A stretch of DNA of 64,000 bases, taken from contig OY970256.1 of assembly GCA_963715565.1 (NCBI GenBank), positions 5,084,001 through 5,148,000 on the forward strand, written 5' to 3'. The notes under the pieces were generated by a model that did not search any database, was not told where the DNA came from, and saw only the letters and a program-made list of their open reading frames with translations. Both the position numbers and the translations under genes were made by a program. Within the stretch, counting starts at the first letter, position 1. Each line of letters begins with the position of its first letter. The DNA comes from JACVRN01 sp963715565 (GTDB lineage: Bacteria > Acidobacteriota > Blastocatellia > Pyrinomonadales > Pyrinomonadaceae). Below, one piece after another: positions 15,312 through 23,334 of this stretch.

Positions 15312-17009
15312 GTGAAACGCACGCTTCCGGTCATCGCATTATTAACTGCGGCCCTTCTCGTGGCCTCTCTCTGTCGCACCCCTTCTGCCGGAGCACTAGA
15401 GGCATACCAGCATGAACACGACCCTTCAGAAAAGCTCGGGCGGGTCAACTTTCCCGTCTCCTGTAACCCGCAAGCACGGAAGCAATTCAACCACGCAGTC
15501 GCCTGGCTCCATTCCTTCGAATATGAAGAGGCTGAAAAGTTATTCACCGAAGTTACAGTCACCGACCCGCGATGCGGCATGGGTTACTGGGGCATCGCGA
15601 TGAGCAACTATCATCCCCTCTGGGCACCGCCGACAGCGGCAGAGTTACAGAAGGGGTCGAGCGCCATAGAAAAGGCAAAGAGCGTCGGCGCACGGACCGG
15701 GCGCGAGCAAGATTACATCGCGGCTATAGAGGTTTTTTACAAAGATGCTGGCAAGCTCGATCATCGGACGCGCTTCTTAGCTTACAGTGAATCGATGGAG
15801 CGGCTTTACCGGCGCTATCCGTCAGACCGTGAAGCTGGAGTCTTCTACGCGCTGACGCTTATCGCGACGGGGACGATGTCGAATGACAAGAGCTATACTA
15901 AGGAAAAGAAGGCCGCTCAGATTTTGAATCGCGTTCTGGTGCGCGAACCGCTGCACCCGGGTGTCACGCACTACCTGATTCACAGCTACGACTATCCGGC
16001 TTTGGCGCATCTGGCGCTGCGTGCCGCGCGGAGCTATGCGAAGATCGCGCCCGCGTCGGCCCACGCACAGCACATGCCTTCGCACATTTTCACGCGGCTC
16101 GGTTTGTGGCAGGAAGCGATACGGTCAAACCTGGACGCTAAGGCATCGGCGAAAGCCTTCGCCGTCAGAAACCGTATGACCGGCGTGTGGGATGAGCAGT
16201 TTCACGCGATGGACTACCTAGCCTATGCTTACCTGCAAAGCGCGCAGGACAAACAGGCATGGGGTGTGCTTGACGAGTTGAACAAGATTCAGAAAGCCGA
16301 GCCGGAGAGTTTTAAGGTGGCCTATGCCTTAGCGGCTATCCCCGCACGCTACGCGCTCGAACGGCGACAATGGGATGAGGCGGCCAAATTGACGTTGCCT
16401 CAAGGTACTTCGGGCGCGTTCCCTTGGCAGCGCTTCCGCTGGGCTGAAGCCCACATTCACTTCGCGCGTGCGATTGGGGCCGCGCGCACCGGCGATACGG
16501 TTTCGGCGCGTCAGGAGATTGAGAAATTAGCTGCTATCCGGGAGGCGGTCATTGAAGTCAAAGGCGGTTACGATTGGGCCAAACAGGTTGAGATCGAGCG
16601 CCAGGTTGCCTCGGCCTGGTTGGCATACGCCGAAGGCAAGTACGAAGAATCGCTACGGCTGATGCGCGCGGCGGCGGAGTTGGATGACGCCACTGAAAAA
16701 CATCCCGTGACGCCGGGGGCAATTCTTCCGGCGCGCGAGCAACTCGGCGAGCTTCTGCTGGAGCTGAAGCAACCTGTGGCGGCTTTGCAGGAGTTCGAGA
16801 CCTCGCTTCATCGCGCGCCCAATCGGTTCAATGGGCTTTACGGCGCGGCGCGTGCGGCCAAGCTCGCGGCAGATCGGAAGAGAGCGAAGACTTACTACGG
16901 GAAGCTCGTGACGCTGTGCCGCCAGGCCGATAACATCAGGCCCGAACTCAAGGAGGCGAAAGCGTTCCTCGCCGGGGTGAACGTGAAGGACTCCGCGAGT
17001 ACACAGTAG
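15312..17009 (+). CDS. Secreted TPR-repeat protein
   Basis: GTG 15312 is chosen over upstream ATGs because GGAGGAG (15300-15306) precedes it at ideal distance and the protein then starts VKRTLPVIALLTAALLVASL, a clean signal peptide. The mature part of about 540 residues is a chain of helical tetratricopeptide-like repeats. It includes FNHAVAWLHSFEYEEAEKLF, WGIAMSNYHPLW, an LIHSYDYPALAHLALRAARSYAKIAP segment, HMPSHIFTRLGLWQEAI and MDYLAYAYLQ. This family (HAVAWLHSFEYEEA...; HAQHMPSHIF) is widespread in Acidobacteriota and related phyla and is unassigned; a periplasmic scaffold is likely. G+C and codon use look chromosomal, so it may be a cassette captured from the host lineage. Confidence 0.85.
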   Translation: MKRTLPVIALLTAALLVASLCRTPSAGALEAYQHEHDPSEKLGRVNFPVSCNPQARKQFNHAVAWLHSFEYEEAEKLFTEVTVTDPRCGMGYWGIAMSNYHPLWAPPTAAELQKGSSAIEKAKSVGARTGREQDYIAAIEVFYKDAGKLDHRTRFLAYSESMERLYRRYPSDREAGVFYALTLIATGTMSNDKSYTKEKKAAQILNRVLVREPLHPGVTHYLIHSYDYPALAHLALRAARSYAKIAPASAHAQHMPSHIFTRLGLWQEAIRSNLDAKASAKAFAVRNRMTGVWDEQFHAMDYLAYAYLQSAQDKQAWGVLDELNKIQKAEPESFKVAYALAAIPARYALERRQWDEAAKLTLPQGTSGAFPWQRFRWAEAHIHFARAIGAARTGDTVSARQEIEKLAAIREAVIEVKGGYDWAKQVEIERQVASAWLAYAEGKYEESLRLMRAAAELDDATEKHPVTPGAILPAREQLGELLLELKQPVAALQEFETSLHRAPNRFNGLYGAARAAKLAADRKRAKTYYGKLVTLCRQADNIRPELKEAKAFLAGVNVKDSASTQ

Positions 17010-17016
17010 AGGGCGC

Positions 17017-17103
17017 GTCTAACAACCCATTCAACTGTAGCGGAAATTAACTGGTCTTTCATCATCAACATTGATTCCCGCACGGTTAATTCTGGCGTTA
17101 GGC
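17017..17103 (+). other. attC: attC site 11
   Basis: R'' core GTCTAAC (17017-17023), arms AACCCATTCAACTGT and ACGGTTAATTCTGGC, R' core GTTAGGC (17097-17103). Begins only seven bases after the TPR gene stop. Confidence 0.92.
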
Positions 17104-17136
17104 GCTTTCCATCGAAGCCGATTTGACTTTTGAAAT

Positions 17137-17697
17137 ATGACCAGTAACGCGCTACTCGGAAAACTTTTGAGCGCACACAAATTGGCTGATGACAGGCGAA
17201 GCAGTTTGTTCACTTGCGGTTGTTTTTTGATTCCACCTTTTATTTTCGGTCTGTGGGGACTTGTTGCGTCTGTGACTTACGCCCGCGAGACAACCGATGC
17301 TGATTTAGGATTTTATTTTTCACTCGCCCTTGCCGCCATCAGCCTTGGATTATTCGGCCTGTTCGCTCTAGTGTCCCACCTTTCGCCCACTTGGTTGAAA
17401 AGATATAAGCTCGAAATTTACGAGAACGGCTTTGTCAAAAAGGATTTATTCAAAACCAGAGCTTGCTTGTGGAGCGAGATTAGGGAAGTCAAGCCGATGC
17501 TGCTGGTTTACGACAAGGCAAGCCTTAACACGCCGCCAGGCAAGTTTGGAAATCCAGGAGAAGATACCAAAGACAGAGGCATCTACGAGGTCTATAAAAA
17601 AGACGGCAGCAAAATTACCGTCAGCCGTAGGTATACCGACATCGAACGGCTCGACGAACAACTGATCCCATTTTGCAATGAGACTCCTAACTGGTAA
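17137..17697 (+). CDS. Two-TM membrane protein (DUF6585/YcxB-like)
   Basis: A 186-residue protein with two membrane segments (about residues 27-49 and 61-85) followed by a cytoplasmic domain with KRYKLEIYENGFVKKD and CLWSEIREVKPML. This domain resembles the PH-like part of DUF6585/YcxB-type proteins, which are small membrane proteins without known function. The domain ends in a strand-rich segment YEVYKKDGSKITVSRRYTDI. The cassette is intact, starting TTAGGC (17098) and ending GCCTAAC (17719). Start ATG 17137 has no strong Shine-Dalgarno. Function unknown. Confidence 0.78.
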   Translation: MTSNALLGKLLSAHKLADDRRSSLFTCGCFLIPPFIFGLWGLVASVTYARETTDADLGFYFSLALAAISLGLFGLFALVSHLSPTWLKRYKLEIYENGFVKKDLFKTRACLWSEIREVKPMLLVYDKASLNTPPGKFGNPGEDTKDRGIYEVYKKDGSKITVSRRYTDIERLDEQLIPFCNETPNW

Positions 17698-17718
17698 CAA
17701 AGCGCATTTGAAAGCCGC

Positions 17719-17829
17719 GCCTAACAGCTCATTCAACGCGGACGCCTCGATAGCATTCCTTTCATGCTCGAATGCTGTGGCAGAGGTCGAATGCTTCATG
17801 CGGCGCGCCGGTTAATTCGGGCGTTAGAC
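17719..17829 (+). other. attC: attC site 12, left boundary of inverted block
   Basis: R'' core GCCTAAC (17719-17725) and R' core GTTAGAC (17823-17829), direct orientation. From this R' core rightwards the next two genes and the next attC are all inverted. Confidence 0.93.
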
Positions 17830-18627
17830 CGCCGATGACATGTCTGGAAGATACCGGCTCCACACTGCAAAACCCGGCGGCGCAACCAGCTTGAAATGCT
17901 CCCATGTACCCGGCGGGGCGTCAGGATTAGTCCCGACCTCTTCCCACAGCCCTAAAATAATAAAGCCATTCTCAACCAGACCATTTACCAGCGTCCCGAG
18001 CGTGTGACGGAACTCCCTGGGCCCTTTCACCATCCGACAGTTTCCACTCTCGTCCCAGACTTCCCACAAAGGATTTGCACCCTGGACTTCCGCGCCGTCC
18101 ACGTAAGGTTGGTTCAAGGTGTAGCCTTCGCCGCTCCAGTCTCGCTCATCGATGCCCGCGATAAAAGGGTTAGGGCAATCCACCTGATACAACCCGCCGC
18201 GCCGAAGCACGCGGGCGACTTCGCTGAAGACCGCGCGAACGTCCGGGACGAATTTGATCGAATGCGCCTGCCACACTAAATCGAAGGAGCTGTCGCCAAA
18301 GCGGGACAGGTCGCGCATATCACCCTGCACGGCGTTGACTGATAACCCGTAGTGGGCGGCCGCCTCTATGTCCCGCTGCAATTGCGTCTCAGAGAGGTCA
18401 TAAACAGTGACGTTCGCCCCTAGCAGGCCAAAGGCTACGGACTGTTGCCCGCCCCCGCTCGCAAGACACAAGACGTTTTTGCCCTCGACGCCCCCCATAA
18501 GGCCGTGTGGGTCGAGCATCTGTCTCGCCGATTCTTTATCGAGGTTAAGTGAAGGGCGTGAGAACACTACGTTGGAGCGCGCCAAGTCTTCCCACCTCTC
18601 CTTGTTATATTTTGCTATCTCGTCCAT
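17824..18627 (-). CDS. SAM-dependent methyltransferase, inverted cassette
   Basis: A 267-residue class I methyltransferase. Motif I is NVLCLASGGGQQSVAFGLLG (about residues 50-69), followed by VTVYDLSETQL (acidic end of strand 2), GDMRDLSRFGDSSFDLVWQA and RVLRRGGLYQVDCPNP. It resembles ubiquinone/menaquinone-type (UbiE-like) and small-molecule methyltransferases; the substrate is unknown. The stop codon TAA is formed by the TTA of the attC core at 17824-17826 read on the minus strand. The gene points against the array, and the attC on its upstream side is also reversed, consistent with a two-cassette inversion rather than with a naturally antisense gene. Confidence 0.88.
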   Translation of the reverse strand: MDEIAKYNKERWEDLARSNVVFSRPSLNLDKESARQMLDPHGLMGGVEGKNVLCLASGGGQQSVAFGLLGANVTVYDLSETQLQRDIEAAAHYGLSVNAVQGDMRDLSRFGDSSFDLVWQAHSIKFVPDVRAVFSEVARVLRRGGLYQVDCPNPFIAGIDERDWSGEGYTLNQPYVDGAEVQGANPLWEVWDESGNCRMVKGPREFRHTLGTLVNGLVENGFIILGLWEEVGTNPDAPPGTWEHFKLVAPPGFAVWSRYLPDMSSAV

Positions 18628-18656
18628 TGCGTCCTCATGCTACGCCGACCCTGGCG

Positions 18657-18672
18657 GTCTAACGCCCGAATT
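18657..18672 (-). other. attC: Inverted attC 13, part cut off by IS110
   Basis: GTCTAACGCCCGAATT on the plus strand is the reverse complement of the usual right end AATTCGGGCGTTAGAC. The remainder of the same inverted attC resumes at 19884 beyond the IS110 element. Confidence 0.85.
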
Positions 18673-18673
18673 T

Positions 18674-18892
18674 GTATGTTGACTGAAGTCGGCTCAAGCA
18701 TCAAGCTTGAGCCGCAAAGGATGCCGGAGAAGCTGTGCTCGAATTATGACGCTGCGGAGTCAGTGGGTTAGACAAGCTCCCGGCATCCAATCAAAGCGCA
18801 CAAGGTCGGACAGTATCCAAAGCCGCTCACCTGTGAGCTGAGCTTGCATCAGCAAGTTTGACCTGCGCTGATTATGAGAGGAGTTGACCACG
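18674..18892 (+). ncRNA. Candidate IS110 bridge RNA
   Basis: The non-coding left end folds as expected for a bridge RNA. A 5' hairpin (18691-18698 with 18706-18713) precedes a target-type loop closed by GGATGCCGG/CCGGCATCC (18719-18727, 18780-18788), then a second loop closed by AGCGC/GCGCT and AGGTC/GACCT (18795-18807, 18860-18869). In the first loop GCTCGAATTA (18737-18746) matches the left target flank GCCCGAATTA with one G-U wobble. GTGGGTTA (18763-18770) pairs with the right flank TAACCCGC, again with one wobble. In the second loop ACAGTATC (18810-18817) equals the last eight bases of the element's right end (19876-19883). The right-donor guide was not identified. Confidence 0.75.
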
Positions 18893-19867
18893 ATGACAGA
18901 ACCAGCACTTGGCATCGACATCGCCAAACTCAAGTTCAATGCCTGTCTCATCGACAAGGGCGGCAAACTCCGTCACAAAGTCTTCCCCAACAATGAGACA
19001 GGCTTTGCGCAACTCACAGAGTGGCTCTCACGCCAAGGTGTTGAGCGCGTTCACGCCTGCCTGGAAGCTACCGGCACTTACTCAGAACCACTGGCTCTCT
19101 TTCTTCATGAGGCCGGTCAGAGGGTGAGCCTCGTCAACCCGGCGGCGATTAAAGCCTTTGCGGCAAGTTGCCTCTCACGCACCAAAACAGACCGCGTTGA
19201 TGCCGCACTGATCGCTCGCTTCACGCAGGCACAGCAGCCGCCTCAATGGACCCCGCTGCCCGCAGAAGTGCGAGAACTACAGGCACTTGTCCGCAGACTT
19301 GAGTCGCTCCAAGAGATGCGTGTGGCGGAAGAGAACCGGCTCTCTTCCGGCATCACGGTTGAAGTGGTGCGCCAGAGCGTCCAGGAACTGCTCGCGCATC
19401 TCAACACTCAGATCAAGCGGACAGAGAAGTTGATCCGCGACCACATCAACAACCATCCCAGGCTGAAAGAGCAGAGAGAACTCTTAGACTCTATCCCGGG
19501 CATTGCAGCGACGACCGCCGCGCTGTTGCTCTCGGAGATCACAGACATTAAGCAGTATCGCAGTGCACGTCAGGTGGCGGCCTATGCGGGCCTTGTGCCG
19601 CGTGAGCGTCAATCAGGGACGAGTGTCAGAGGGCGGACTCGGCTCTCAAAGATCGGCAACGCTCGTCTGCGGCGAGCGCTCTACTTCCCGGCGATTACGG
19701 CTCTCAGGTGCAGCCCCTTCTTCCAGGCGTGGGCCGCAGGGTTAGAGAAGCGCGGAAAGTGCAAGATGAGTGTCATCTGTGCCGTGATGCGCAAGCTCTT
19801 ACATGTGGCTTATGGAGTGTTGAAGTCAGAGAAGCCATTTGATCCCGAATGGGCGAAATCTGCTTGA
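18893..19867 (+). CDS. IS110 family transposase (DEDD recombinase)
   Basis: ATG 18893 is chosen because AGAGGAG lies about 10 bases upstream. The 324-residue protein has the N-terminal RuvC-like DEDD domain: ALGIDIAKLKFNACL (first D), ACLEATGTYSEPLALF (E) and KTDRVDAALIAR (last two D). A coiled-coil region (about 140-190) and the C-terminal Tnp_20 domain follow, with DSIPGIAATTAALLLSEI and YAGLVPRERQSGTSVRGR then LSKIGNARLRRALY, which holds the catalytic serine region. These enzymes work with a bridge RNA that pairs with both target and donor DNA. All catalytic motifs look intact, so the element may be active. Confidence 0.95.
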   Translation: MTEPALGIDIAKLKFNACLIDKGGKLRHKVFPNNETGFAQLTEWLSRQGVERVHACLEATGTYSEPLALFLHEAGQRVSLVNPAAIKAFAASCLSRTKTDRVDAALIARFTQAQQPPQWTPLPAEVRELQALVRRLESLQEMRVAEENRLSSGITVEVVRQSVQELLAHLNTQIKRTEKLIRDHINNHPRLKEQRELLDSIPGIAATTAALLLSEITDIKQYRSARQVAAYAGLVPRERQSGTSVRGRTRLSKIGNARLRRALYFPAITALRCSPFFQAWAAGLEKRGKCKMSVICAVMRKLLHVAYGVLKSEKPFDPEWAKSA

Positions 19868-19883
19868 CAGATAACACAGTATC

Positions 19884-19977
19884 TAACCCGCGCCGAGCGC
19901 ACGAATTCAACATTGGACGCGCCAAACAATCATGAAAGCCATGCTATCGAGGCGGCGGGTTGAATGAGTTGTTAGAT
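19884..19977 (-). other. attC: Inverted attC 13, remaining part
   Basis: Read on the minus strand it begins with R'' core ATCTAAC (19977-19971), then AACTCATTCAACCCGCC, and ends GCGCGGGTTA where IS110 interrupts. Joined to 18657-18672 it makes a complete attC pointing left. Its R'' matches TTAGAT at the minus-strand start of the 107-residue gene's cassette. Confidence 0.88.
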
Positions 19978-19996
19978 TGCGCCTATTGATGAATCT

Positions 19997-20320
19997 TTAT
20001 TGTTTAGAATATTTATTCTTGATTGTAAATGGCGGCACTTTGAAGAATTCGTTTGTTTCTTTACGAGGGATGATTATTGGAGGAGCAGATGCTACCTGAT
20101 TCTGTCCCGGACACGGATTAAAGACCATTGCTTGGTCAAGACTTTTTGGTGGCACAATAACTATGATTTTGAAATCTATATCTTTAGATGGAGTTACGAT
20201 CCCAATTTTATATTGCTCGCATGCCCTGCTGTTGGCATTATTCGATGATTCACCTTGAGCATCAACTTCAACGCTGAAGGCTAGCACTAAGATGAGAAAG
20301 GAAAAGGTAAGATATTTCAT
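19997..20320 (-). CDS. Small secreted protein, inverted cassette
   Basis: A 107-residue protein with a typical signal peptide (MKYLTFSFLILVLAFSVEVDAQG) and a mature part of about 85 residues. The mature part has two cysteines (CEQYKIGIV and FNPCPGQNQ) that could form a disulphide, and alternating beta-like segments (DFKIIVIVPPKS). No family recognised. It reads left, in the same direction as inverted attC 13 just downstream, so gene plus attC form a normal cassette that has been turned round. A+T rich. Confidence 0.7.
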   Translation of the reverse strand: MKYLTFSFLILVLAFSVEVDAQGESSNNANSRACEQYKIGIVTPSKDIDFKIIVIVPPKSLDQAMVFNPCPGQNQVASAPPIIIPRKETNEFFKVPPFTIKNKYSKQ

Positions 20321-20380
20321 GGTGCGATTTTCTTCTCTGAATTAATCGAAGTCAAGCATTTTGTTCCAGCACACATAGCA

Positions 20381-20430
20381 ATCTAACAACTCATTCAATC
20401 GGACGCCTCAATAGATTGGCTCTCCTGTGA
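20381..20430 (+). other. attC: attC site 14, left half (split by kinase gene)
   Basis: R'' core ATCTAAC (20381-20387), AACTCATTCAATCGG and GGACGCCTCAATAGATTGG. The expected right arm is not adjacent; it appears at 22245-22271 beyond the kinase gene. This core is also the right boundary of the inverted block. Confidence 0.8.
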
Positions 20431-20494
20431 AGAGAAGGTTCTCGCGTCGCGAGGAATTAGGAGGAGTTGTGTGTAGTGTAGAGAATGGCTCGGG

Positions 20495-22237
20495 CTATGG
20501 TTTGCCGGCTCCAGCTTTCCTGAGGAGGTCAATCACATCCGACTTATTATTGATTTCCGCCCACATCAAAGCGTCACGCCCGTTTCTATCTTTAACATCT
20601 GCCCTGGCTCCTTTATTAAGCAGCATGCGGGCGATGTCGGTTCGACCCTGAGCTGCGGCGCGCATAAGTGCAGTCTGACCATCATTATCTGTCAGGTTCA
20701 CGTCGGCGCCCCTTTCCAGTAGGACTTTGGTGGTTTCCTTGTGCCCGCCCTGGGCCGACCCCATCAGGGCGGTTGAGCCGGTCGCGTCTCTGGCATTCAC
20801 GTCAGCGCCCTTGCTTAACAGCTTTTGGCTGATGTTATTGCTGCCGCTTGAAGCGGCTTTCATGAGCGCCGTCCTGCCAGCCGAGTCCCTCACGTCCGGT
20901 TTCATCCCGGCGGCCAAGAATAATTCGACCACGCCGGTATCACCTTCTTCAACGGCCCTGGAAAAAGCAGCCTCGCTATAAGGAATATTCTTTTGCGCTA
21001 GCTTAGCGCGGGCAGCCATTTCGTCCGGGCTTGCCGCCGTTGTGCTGTTGATATTGGTCTGCTGGTTAATGTTCTCGTTTGGGGTTGAATCAGGCGTGGG
21101 AGTTGCGCGCGGGTTACTTCTAACCACCGGGGTTTGCGTTCGCCTGTTTGCATCATTGCCAGAGAATAATAGATAAAGCGCAGCTGATAGGGTAACCAGA
21201 CCTGCGAACAAAATAACTCCTACAAACCACTTCCGCCTGCCCCCGCCTTGCTTGCGGGCCACCCGCGTTTCTTCAGGGATGTGAACGACTACCTGTCGCC
21301 CGCGCTCACGGCGGGGTCCGGTATCCGGGGCAACTTCGCTGGCGCGACTAGTAGGTAAACTTACTTTAGTGATTTCGTCTTTCGCGGTCATCGGGACGGT
21401 TGATGACGCGCGGGGAGTCATGCTGTGCAGGTCATCTCGCATTTCGGAAGCATCGCGCGGTCGGTTCTCAATGTTGAGAGCCATCGCGCGCATCAGAGCT
21501 GCTGACACGGAGGCTGCTATTCCAGGGTTGACCTTATCGGCTGGTCGGAGCGGATCGAGTTGGCCGTTGACGACCGCCGTGGCGCGCGCAAGGGCGTCCG
21601 GCGGCTTGATGCCCGTCAAAAGATGATAGAGAGTCGCCCCCAAGCTGTAGAGGTCGCTGCGCGCGTCTGTGCCAGTGCCCTGCATTTGCTCAAGAGGCGA
21701 ATAATTCGGGGAGTAGCCGAGTAGACTTTTACTTTCGGTGCGAGTCATCTGCCCGGCGCTGCCCTTGGCGAGACCGAAGTCCAACAGGACGATGTGGCTC
21801 TGAGAGATGAGCTTGAGATTCGAGGGCTTGATATCACGGTGAAGCACCGGCGGGTCAAGCCTGTGCAGGTACTCTAGAGCATTAAGTAATTGATCGGCAA
21901 AGCCGAGCACTTCGGCGGGCGTAAAGGGGCGTCCCTGTCGTTCAAGCATGACGCCGAGATCATCGCCGGGGATAAATTCCATCACCAGGAATAGATCCGT
22001 CCCTTCGCTGAAGTGGTCCAGCACTTTCGGAAGAGCCGGATGACGCAGGTTCGCCAGCAGGCGCGCCTCACGCTCGAAAGCGCGCCTGAGTTCGTCCGTC
22101 TCGACTAGAGTTTCCTTCAAAGCCACGGTCCGACTGAGCCGTAAGTCCGTGGCCTCGTAGACGGCGCCCATGCCGCCTCGACCCAGCGGGCGTAGCACTC
22201 GGTATCTGTCTTGGAGAATGGTGTCCGTGCCAATCAT
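20495..22237 (-). CDS. Ser/Thr protein kinase with membrane segment and ankyrin repeats
   Basis: A 580-residue Hanks-type kinase. The glycine loop is LGRGGMGAVYEA, the catalytic lysine is in VALKETL, the catalytic loop is HRDIKPSN and the metal-binding motif DFG, with domain limits about residues 12-270. A linker leads to one membrane helix (WFVGVILFAGLVTLSAALYLLF, about 335-357). A T/N/P-rich stretch follows, then about four ankyrin repeats (430-575; GRTALMKAASSGSNNISQKL and similar). It is probably an inner-membrane receptor-like kinase with periplasmic ankyrins. The gene lies between the two halves of one attC, and its ATG is only eight bases from the right half, so its native promoter is probably missing. 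G+C resembles the host chromosome. Confidence 0.92.
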   Translation of the reverse strand: MIGTDTILQDRYRVLRPLGRGGMGAVYEATDLRLSRTVALKETLVETDELRRAFEREARLLANLRHPALPKVLDHFSEGTDLFLVMEFIPGDDLGVMLERQGRPFTPAEVLGFADQLLNALEYLHRLDPPVLHRDIKPSNLKLISQSHIVLLDFGLAKGSAGQMTRTESKSLLGYSPNYSPLEQMQGTGTDARSDLYSLGATLYHLLTGIKPPDALARATAVVNGQLDPLRPADKVNPGIAASVSAALMRAMALNIENRPRDASEMRDDLHSMTPRASSTVPMTAKDEITKVSLPTSRASEVAPDTGPRRERGRQVVVHIPEETRVARKQGGGRRKWFVGVILFAGLVTLSAALYLLFSGNDANRRTQTPVVRSNPRATPTPDSTPNENINQQTNINSTTAASPDEMAARAKLAQKNIPYSEAAFSRAVEEGDTGVVELFLAAGMKPDVRDSAGRTALMKAASSGSNNISQKLLSKGADVNARDATGSTALMGSAQGGHKETTKVLLERGADVNLTDNDGQTALMRAAAQGRTDIARMLLNKGARADVKDRNGRDALMWAEINNKSDVIDLLRKAGAGKP

Positions 22238-22244
22238 AATGTTT

Positions 22245-22271
22245 CCCGCCCGGTTAATTCGGGCGTTAGAC
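22245..22271 (+). other. attC: attC site 14, right half
   Basis: CCCGCCCGGTTAATTCGGGC with R' core GTTAGAC (22265-22271), identical to the right arm of intact sites such as attC 8. It completes the half at 20381-20430. Confidence 0.85.
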
Positions 22272-22347
22272 GCTTTCCTTTTACCGTCAGCGGGGCGAAT
22301 CTGCGGAACGCGTTCGCAATTTCAAAACAAACCTGGAGGAAATTTCT

Positions 22348-22962
22348 ATGAAAGAGTTTGCAGTGCTTTTAGGATTATTGTTTGTGCTCTCTTTTCCCAC
22401 GAAAGCTCAGAATAAGCCCATACGGCAGGAAATAACAAAAGGCGAAATAAAAACTCTAATTAATACTCAATCAGAGCGGCTCTCGATTATGGGTCTGAAT
22501 CTTTCGATGACAGTCGAAAAAGCGCAAGCTTTGCTAAATAATTCTGATAGTTTAATCGGTGAGCGAGATGATTATAATCCCGGACGAATTTATGTTTATG
22601 AAAAAACAACCGGTGGCGGAAAAGGTAAAGCCCTTCTTTATTTAATCTGGGACGGGCGAGCAACAATGAAACAGCTCACGGTTTTTGAAGATTTCAAATC
22701 TTATCTGAACGATGATTTCAAAAAACTATTGACCATGGAAGCGTTGGATAAGAATTCCCGATTTACTAAAAACTTTATTGGCACGCCGGATCGCTCAGCA
22801 GTGACGCTCGATATAGAATCAACCGGATATAAACATATCACTTATTATTTTGACCAAATCGGCTTAGAGCTGACGAGAAAAATTGACAACGAAAAAGATA
22901 TAGGAGTGGTGTTCGCCTTAGTCCCCTCAAAGCCAAAAGTCAAAAAACGAAAACGGGCTTGA
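22348..22962 (+). CDS. Secreted/periplasmic cassette protein, unknown function
   Basis: A 204-residue protein with a signal peptide (residues 1-20, ending PTKAQ) and a mature part with SERLSIMGLNLSMTVEKAQALL, GRIYVYEKTTGGGKGKALLYL and ITYYFDQIGLELTRKID. The layout (start-of-helix MTVEKAQALL, then beta strands) resembles small beta-alpha periplasmic proteins, but I do not recognise a family. The basic tail KPKVKKRKRA is unusual. GGAGG lies 8-9 bases before the ATG. The cassette starts TTAGAC (22266) and ends GTCTAAC (23067), matching exactly. Confidence 0.75.
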   Translation: MKEFAVLLGLLFVLSFPTKAQNKPIRQEITKGEIKTLINTQSERLSIMGLNLSMTVEKAQALLNNSDSLIGERDDYNPGRIYVYEKTTGGGKGKALLYLIWDGRATMKQLTVFEDFKSYLNDDFKKLLTMEALDKNSRFTKNFIGTPDRSAVTLDIESTGYKHITYYFDQIGLELTRKIDNEKDIGVVFALVPSKPKVKKRKRA

Positions 22963-23066
22963 ATCTTCAAGACGAGGAGCCTTTGACGCGTGTTTGACAG
23001 GCTAATGATGGTTGAACCAATTATCCCTGTTATCGTAGCTGACATTACTTATGGGAATAACACCAT

Positions 23067-23110
23067 GTCTAACAACTCATTCAACGCGAGCCCGCGATAG
23101 TCTCTCTCTC
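23067..23110 (+). other. attC: attC remnant 15 (left half only)
   Basis: R'' core GTCTAAC (23067-23073), AACTCATTCAACGCG and CCGCGATAG are main-family, but the expected right arm and GTTRRRY are missing from the next 250 bases. From here to 27666 there is no attC. Confidence 0.75.
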
Positions 23111-23334
23111 AATACTTTTCTATAGGCGGTTTTCAGTTTTAATTGAAGGTCAAGCGGTGAACGTGCGCACCGGGCCAACTGCTTCTTCCAGTATCTTTAC
23201 TTCTGATGTCATGTCTCTTGCTGTAGATGAAGTTGCCTTCGTGCTATTGAATAGAAGGCTGGTTACGAGTATCCTTTCCCGGCAACTCAACTTCTCAATC
23301 CTTATCCCGACTTAGCTAAAGAAGGGAGCACCAC
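23111..23334. other. Leader of the M64 operon
   Basis: No ORF is supported. The right end carries AAGGGAGCA just before the 23335 start. No clear sigma-70 promoter was found by eye. Confidence 0.35.

Larger units (their letters stand above)
18673..19883 (+). mobile_element. IS110-family element inserted in an attC
   Basis: About 1.21 kb, bounded on each side by the two parts of one inverted attC: GCCCGAATT on the left and TAACCCGCG on the right rejoin to give a normal attC arm. No terminal inverted repeats or long target duplication are seen, as expected for IS110. The long non-coding left end (about 220 bases) and very short right end (about 16 bases) fit IS110 elements whose bridge RNA is encoded upstream of the transposase. 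End positions are uncertain by one or two bases because of the shared T/TA at the joints. Confidence 0.88.
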
